This document shows, one piece after another, positions 59,790 to 64,000 of a DNA stretch of 64,000 nucleotides. The DNA is from Verticillium longisporum (lineage: Eukaryota > Ascomycota > Sordariomycetes > Glomerellales > Plectosphaerellaceae): NCBI GenBank assembly GCA_019188255.1, contig JAETXT010000010.1, forward strand, positions 2,294,001 to 2,358,000, read 5' to 3'. Under the pieces are notes generated by a model. It did not search any database. It was not told where the DNA came from and saw only the letters and a program-made list of their open reading frames with translations. Numbering within the stretch: the stretch's first letter is position 1; every line of letters begins with the position of its first letter. The position numbers and the translations under genes are program-made.

Positions 59790-59955
59790 CGGAGCCAAGG
59801 AACAGGGGGCCTCAGAAGGTTGGCTTAGGGGCGAAACCATGGCAGCGCATACATAAGGGCAGCGAGGGCCAGAATTCAGATGTATTCTAAAACCCTACCT
59901 CAGTATTGACTGCGGATATCGCCTGCGGAAGAACTCTTCAATCTGTTTACAAAAC
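59790..59955 (-). repeat. Repeat D, inverted copy
   Basis: Matches 56300-56500 on the opposite strand. Confidence 0.6.
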
Positions 59956-60285
59956 TCCTCTGACACAGTATCATTTCAATATTAACAATATTTTATGACT
60001 AAGTTAATAGTATGTATTTCTTTGTCTTTACTACCTACGGATATAATTTAGAAAGATAATAAGAAGAAGGAAATTTATAAGAACTAATTTATTCTTAATA
60101 TTCATATTAATACTTATGAGAACAATTATATCGATATCCATATTAAAGAGCCTACACTACTCTATCAAGGTTTGAGTTCATCATCAAACCTTGATACATA
60201 CTAACGCAGGCGCATATTACTAGACTGTTCTAGTAATATGTTCGATCGTAAAGAGGTACGCTTTGGATAGGTCGTGAAGACTAGA
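59956..60285. other. AT-rich block
   Basis: Strongly AT-rich compared with its surroundings, without genes. It may be a decayed repeat, possibly after RIP-type C-to-T change, or unrelated AT-rich sequence. Confidence 0.5.
60163..60196. repeat. Perfect 13-bp inverted repeat (hairpin)
   Basis: TATCAAGGTTTGA and TCAAACCTTGATA are separated by 8 bp. A similar hairpin lies at 60785-60813. Confidence 0.85.
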
Positions 60286-60363
60286 TGTTACGACCTGGCA
60301 GCTTCCGAAGAGGGTACACTGTCAGAGGTGATTAGGGTTGCTATTAGCAGAAGCCATATTGTT
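60286..60363 (-). mobile_element. LTR fragment C, end of element A family
   Basis: On the minus strand it carries GCTTCTGCTAA, CTCTGACAGTGT and GAAGCTGCCAGGTCGTAACA, the last 78 bp of element A. Confidence 0.8.
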
Positions 60364-63300
60364 CGCGGATATGTATGTTTGTTCTGTCGACCGTACCTCT
60401 CAGGACCTATGAAAAGGTGGTAGGATCGCCATGGACGAGCTAGTGTTTCAAGGAAATCTATGAAATGTTACTACTCGATAGATGCCGTTGATTCATCGGC
60501 GTGTTCTAGATGAGAAGTGATGTGGTTATTGTAGAAACGGCATAGTTTCCTCCCGAACTCCCTAGATCCCTGGCCAGGAATACGAGGAGTACGTACGCGC
60601 AACAGATGAGGGAAGAAGGGCAACTGCGACCCTAGCAACTTCGGTCTTAAGTCGTCTCATGGTTACAAGACAGTGTCCAGAAAAAAAGAATGCACGGGCT
60701 TCTAGGACCAGCACCGGAGGCTTTACAGATAAACGACAGGGCTAGAGCAGCCAATTATTACGCGCCCAATCCTTTCTCTGGCTGTCAAGGTTTGATACAA
60801 GATCAAACTTTGAGAGTGCAGTGCGGGTTCTCAGAGGACATGGAAGACGGCATGTGGATGCCAAAAGGCATTGAGTTCAGCTCTTGTCCTTGTGGTTTCG
60901 AACCATTTACATCCTCAGATGCCGGCAGACCATCTGGATGCAAACTAGTGACCAAGCAGCCAGATTGTTCTTATTGGCTATGGAGTGGAGTGCGGGAGGA
61001 CTTAGTACACCTTTGCGGCTTGCCCCGCTCTATATGACTGCTTGCTCATAAAGTAATTGCATCGCTACCATGCCGAAGTTTCTAAAAGATGATGTGAGAA
61101 TCACATCCGTCTCGTTCTGTGAAAATGTTGCGTTATTGTGTTGATTTAAAGTGCCCCGGCATTATAATCATATGATGCTTTCTATGGGCAGGGGCACCCC
61201 GCGATCAGACCATTCCAAGCCCAATGCGGCGTACCAAGCTGCCTAGAAATCACAAGATGAGTGGGGATCGTCTCCTAGACGCAGCGTGCATTCACAGACT
61301 GACCCACATGTTCATCCTACAGTTTTACATTTGTAATCTCTCTCGCTCTCGCTTCCGTATTTTATAGTCGTACTAGAGTGGGCCCCAGGGTTACATCGAG
61401 TATAGAAAAATTACTAAGGAGTCATACGTAGTACCAGGTCAAAGTTTTCGCACCCCTGTCAGGTATCTTTTGTGGCACGTGCGGCCTTGGGAGGCTGCGA
61501 GGTACTTCGTCGATTTTCGACGATGTCCTGGCTTGCTTAGATAAGTCGAAAGGCAGCAACGTCCCGTTTTGAGCGCCACTACGCTTACAGGGGGCTTAAT
61601 ACCTGGTGTGGGTGCCAAAACTTACCCCTACCACAACGTAAGTGTACACGCGCTAGCACCGATGGACACGGCCGCCTCCAACATCAATCTGGAAAGCACG
61701 CGCTGTCCAATTCGTCATGGGCCGACGCTCCTTGTGCAGTCTGGGAAGACGACGACAATCGCCCGCCGGCTCCGGTGCCCGTTGTCTTTCGTGGCCTGCA
61801 AGACAACCTTCGTGATTTTTCTCTAGTCTTTGTCGTTGAAAGGCATTGTCGGAGCATCCCGAAAGTCGTCCTCTGCTCGACGACTACTCCACCGACAATC
61901 CTCCTTATGACGGTCGTCTCTATGAAGTCTCGTGACCAGCCTCCTGACCAGCCGCCCGACAAGCTCTCCGATAAGCTGTCCGATAAGCCTTACGAGACCC
62001 CTTCCCCGTGGGCCGGATCCCGCTCTACGAGATGTCGCCGCTGCCGATGACCCAAAACGCTGTCCCTATGCGACTCCACTGGGTGGGCTACGTCGGGTGT
62101 ATAATTCTAGTTGCCTCATAAACGGGCACTGCAGCCTCTGGTGCTCTACCGACAGCATCACTAAGGGACGTGCGAGCGTCCTCGGTTGACCGAGAATTGC
62201 GCTAGACTGTTCGCCTAGATTGCGTTACCTCACCAAGAAGGACGGCAAGACAGATGATTCCGGCTTGTCATGTCTGCTATCTTCTAAGAGACGGCTAGTA
62301 TATTCCCTAGCGATGATGGCCTTGTTGAGAATAGCAGACCGGCGAAGGGGACAGACCTCGATGTCACCGATCGACGATGCCACGGGCCACCGATGTCACT
62401 GACCACCGATGCCGAGAGCCGGAACAAAGCCAGACAAGAACATCTGTATTAAACTGCTGACTACATGACGCTTACGACGAAGCCTAGTATGGTGGAACAA
62501 CAACCTGCGCTCTCCTGAGAGATTGTAACCTGGCTTATGGACATTCAACGCCCGCTTCACACTGTCGGGGTGTCAGAATATCAATGGACTGCAGGCGCTC
62601 AGGCTATTGAGGCCTTCAGTAATAGGCTTCAGTCTTGGCGTCTGCGGACTGTGTAGGATGTGTCCGAGCAACTCGTTCTCGCTCCAACGCCTGAGGGTGC
62701 CTTCATTAATCCTTTCGATAAAGCTTGCACTCTGAGGCGAGTGACTCGGACTCGTCTTCCACTACGTCAGCTTGGGTGTGCCGTTCGATTCTTGGCTGAC
62801 CGGCGAAGACTCGGGGGTGGTGTATGGATTCAAAATTTGTCGTATGTTGGACTTTTTCTTCCCGTTTCGAGCGGCTCTTCCAGCAAGTTGGGTCGTTCCC
62901 TCGCGCGCTTTCCGCTGCTTTTTCTTCGCGTCGTCGCCCGGGGCGTCAGTGTGAGGACGGCGGGGTCGATGGTGGGCGCTTCGGTGCATATCGCCGGGAC
63001 CAAGCCGAGTTCACTTGTTGGTGCTCTCCTTTGCATCGCCGTTTCCTAGCGCAGGATGGTCAGACGTGGTGCAGGTCCTCTCCAGGACGGAAACATACTT
63101 CGTTTGCTGGAATGGGAGGTTCTGCTTGGAGCGGGATGTTGATACCGTGACCCGGCGATAGGTTTATGTCCTGTATCTGGCACTGAACCATACATCGCGT
63201 CTGGTCTTCGAGCTTATTGTCGCGGAGCCGATCGTGACTCTCGAACATGTGGCATAGTATTTGGTGGAGATACCTGAACTCGGGGCAAGTGACTAGTAGA

Positions 63301-63668
63301 GCATAGTCGGCTTTGGGCCGTGTTCCTAAGGCGTCTTCTTCAAATGGTTCTCTCGCCATCATGCGTCCTGATACCCATGAAGAAGGTATGGTGATCGGAC
63401 GAAGAGTGGTGCGGTAGTATTGGAGCTGTAGCTATAATAGCCCTGACCATGACCCGATGCTGACGTTGTGGATAACTGATGATAGAGTCAGCCCGGGCCG
63501 GGCAAGCATGGTAGGTCAGCGATGCTAGGACCGATATCGCATAAATCGGGAGTCATGGGCCGTGTCGCATCATCGTCCGGGCTGCACGAAGACCATGACC
63601 CTGTGCTATCTCAAAAACGGCGAGCCACGAAGAAGGCTAGCCTGTTGCGCTATGTAACCCAATCGGCC
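60364..63668. other. Stretch without a supported gene
   Basis: ORFs at 60690-61037 (+), 62660-63049 (+) and 63060-63362 (-) are open but without a domain or splice support. A short tandem AAGCTCTCCGAT/AAGCTGTCCGAT pair lies near 61960-61990. Confidence 0.45.
60785..60813. repeat. 12-bp inverted repeat, same arm as 60163
   Basis: TCAAGGTTTGAT and ATCAAACTTTGA are separated by 5 bp, with one mismatch. Confidence 0.75.
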
Positions 63669-64000
63669 ATGTCGTCCACAAACAACGTGGTGGTGCTCGT
63701 GACCGGTGCGTCTGACTTCTTGGGTAAGGTTGTCGTCGAAGAGCTCCTCCGTTAGAAGCAACACCTTTCCGTCCAGTCCGTCATTCTGCTCATTAGGCCC
63801 AAGGATCGCGAGACAGCCCAGGAGCAATTCGCTAGTACGATCGCTCCGTCGCCCTGCTTTCGCCATCTTTCCAATGGCTGGACAGACAATGTTGAGGTTT
63901 TGGAGAGCGATCTCTCGATACTGCGGTGTGGCCTGCCGGACGACGACTACCAACGCATCGCCACGACCATCACCCACATCATCGATGTCGCGGGACTGTC
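63669..64000 (+). pseudogene. Fatty acyl-CoA reductase-like (NAD-binding 4), 5' part
   Basis: From the ATG at 63669 (MSSTNNVVV) the frame gives VLVTGASDFLGKVVVEELLR, the Rossmann nucleotide-binding motif (TGxxGFLG is usual; the central Gly is Asp here). A TAG stop at 63753-63755 is followed in the same frame by VQSVILLIRPKDRETAQEQF, CFRHLSNGWTDNVEVLESDL and IATTITHIIDVAGL, all typical of the male-sterility/FAR reductase domain. The gene runs off the window. Known: these domains reduce acyl thioesters, alone or at the end of adenylating enzymes. The stop and the altered glycine point to a pseudogene. Confidence 0.8.

Noticed and set aside
59769..60285. A complete LTR retrotransposon between fragments B and C
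   Set aside because: The order and orientation would allow a minus-strand element, but the interval is only about 520 bp, lacks a purine tract next to B and contains another repeat plus an AT-rich block.
1..64000. CRISPR arrays, rRNA or tRNA genes
   Set aside because: None recognised; the only regular short repeat (12092-12254) is a minisatellite without spacers.

Overview
The window reads as an accessory, repeat-rich part of a filamentous ascomycete genome (Pezizomycotina, perhaps Sordariomycetes). The evidence is the many 45-60 bp introns with GT...AG ends and CTGAC/CTAAC-like branch sites, the fungal-only families (DUF3723, LaeA-like methyltransferase, SesB-type hydrolase joined to NB-ARC, OTT_1508-type deaminase, HGxxNxSN pseudokinase, BCS1-like AAA), a Tad-clade LINE and LTR remnants. 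The species cannot be named from sequence alone.

Layout. 0-3.4 kb: a broken paralogue fragment, then sequence with no firm gene. 3.4-15 kb: a deaminase-like gene (-), a C2H2 zinc-finger gene (+), a solo LTR with a 5-bp target duplication, a pseudokinase gene (-), and two tandem DUF3723 genes (+) separated by a minisatellite. 15-18.2 kb: mostly empty, then a degenerate copy of a gene found again at 36.6-37.8 kb. 18.4-23.5 kb: a second LTR copy, a LINE fragment (-) and an internally deleted LINE (+). 23.7-27 kb: a multi-pass membrane protein gene and an acidic coiled-coil protein gene. 31-34.4 kb: a BCS1-like AAA ATPase gene split by a 5'-truncated LINE. 36.5-42 kb: a gene of unknown function, an apparently intact LaeA-like methyltransferase and an intact three-exon unknown gene. 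42.5-48.05 kb: a full-length LINE with both ORFs, a (TG)n tail and a 12-bp target duplication. 49.2-51 kb: a decayed NLR-like (SesB hydrolase plus NB-ARC) gene. 51.7-52.6 kb: the intact paralogue of the fragment at the left end. 55.8-61 kb: a mosaic of LTR pieces around a secreted cysteine-rich protein gene that lacks its 5' end. 63.7-64 kb: the start of a fatty acyl-CoA reductase-like pseudogene.

Genes do not form a metabolic pathway. Two DUF3723 genes and an NLR, together with transposon-broken genes, recall the cargo of giant fungal Starship transposons, but no DUF3435 tyrosine-recombinase captain was found here. Two points affect how the annotation should be read. First, six genes are broken or out of phase by a single base at a homopolymer run, which may be assembly error rather than true decay. 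Second, two paralogue pairs lie in nested inverted orientation about a common centre near 26-27 kb.
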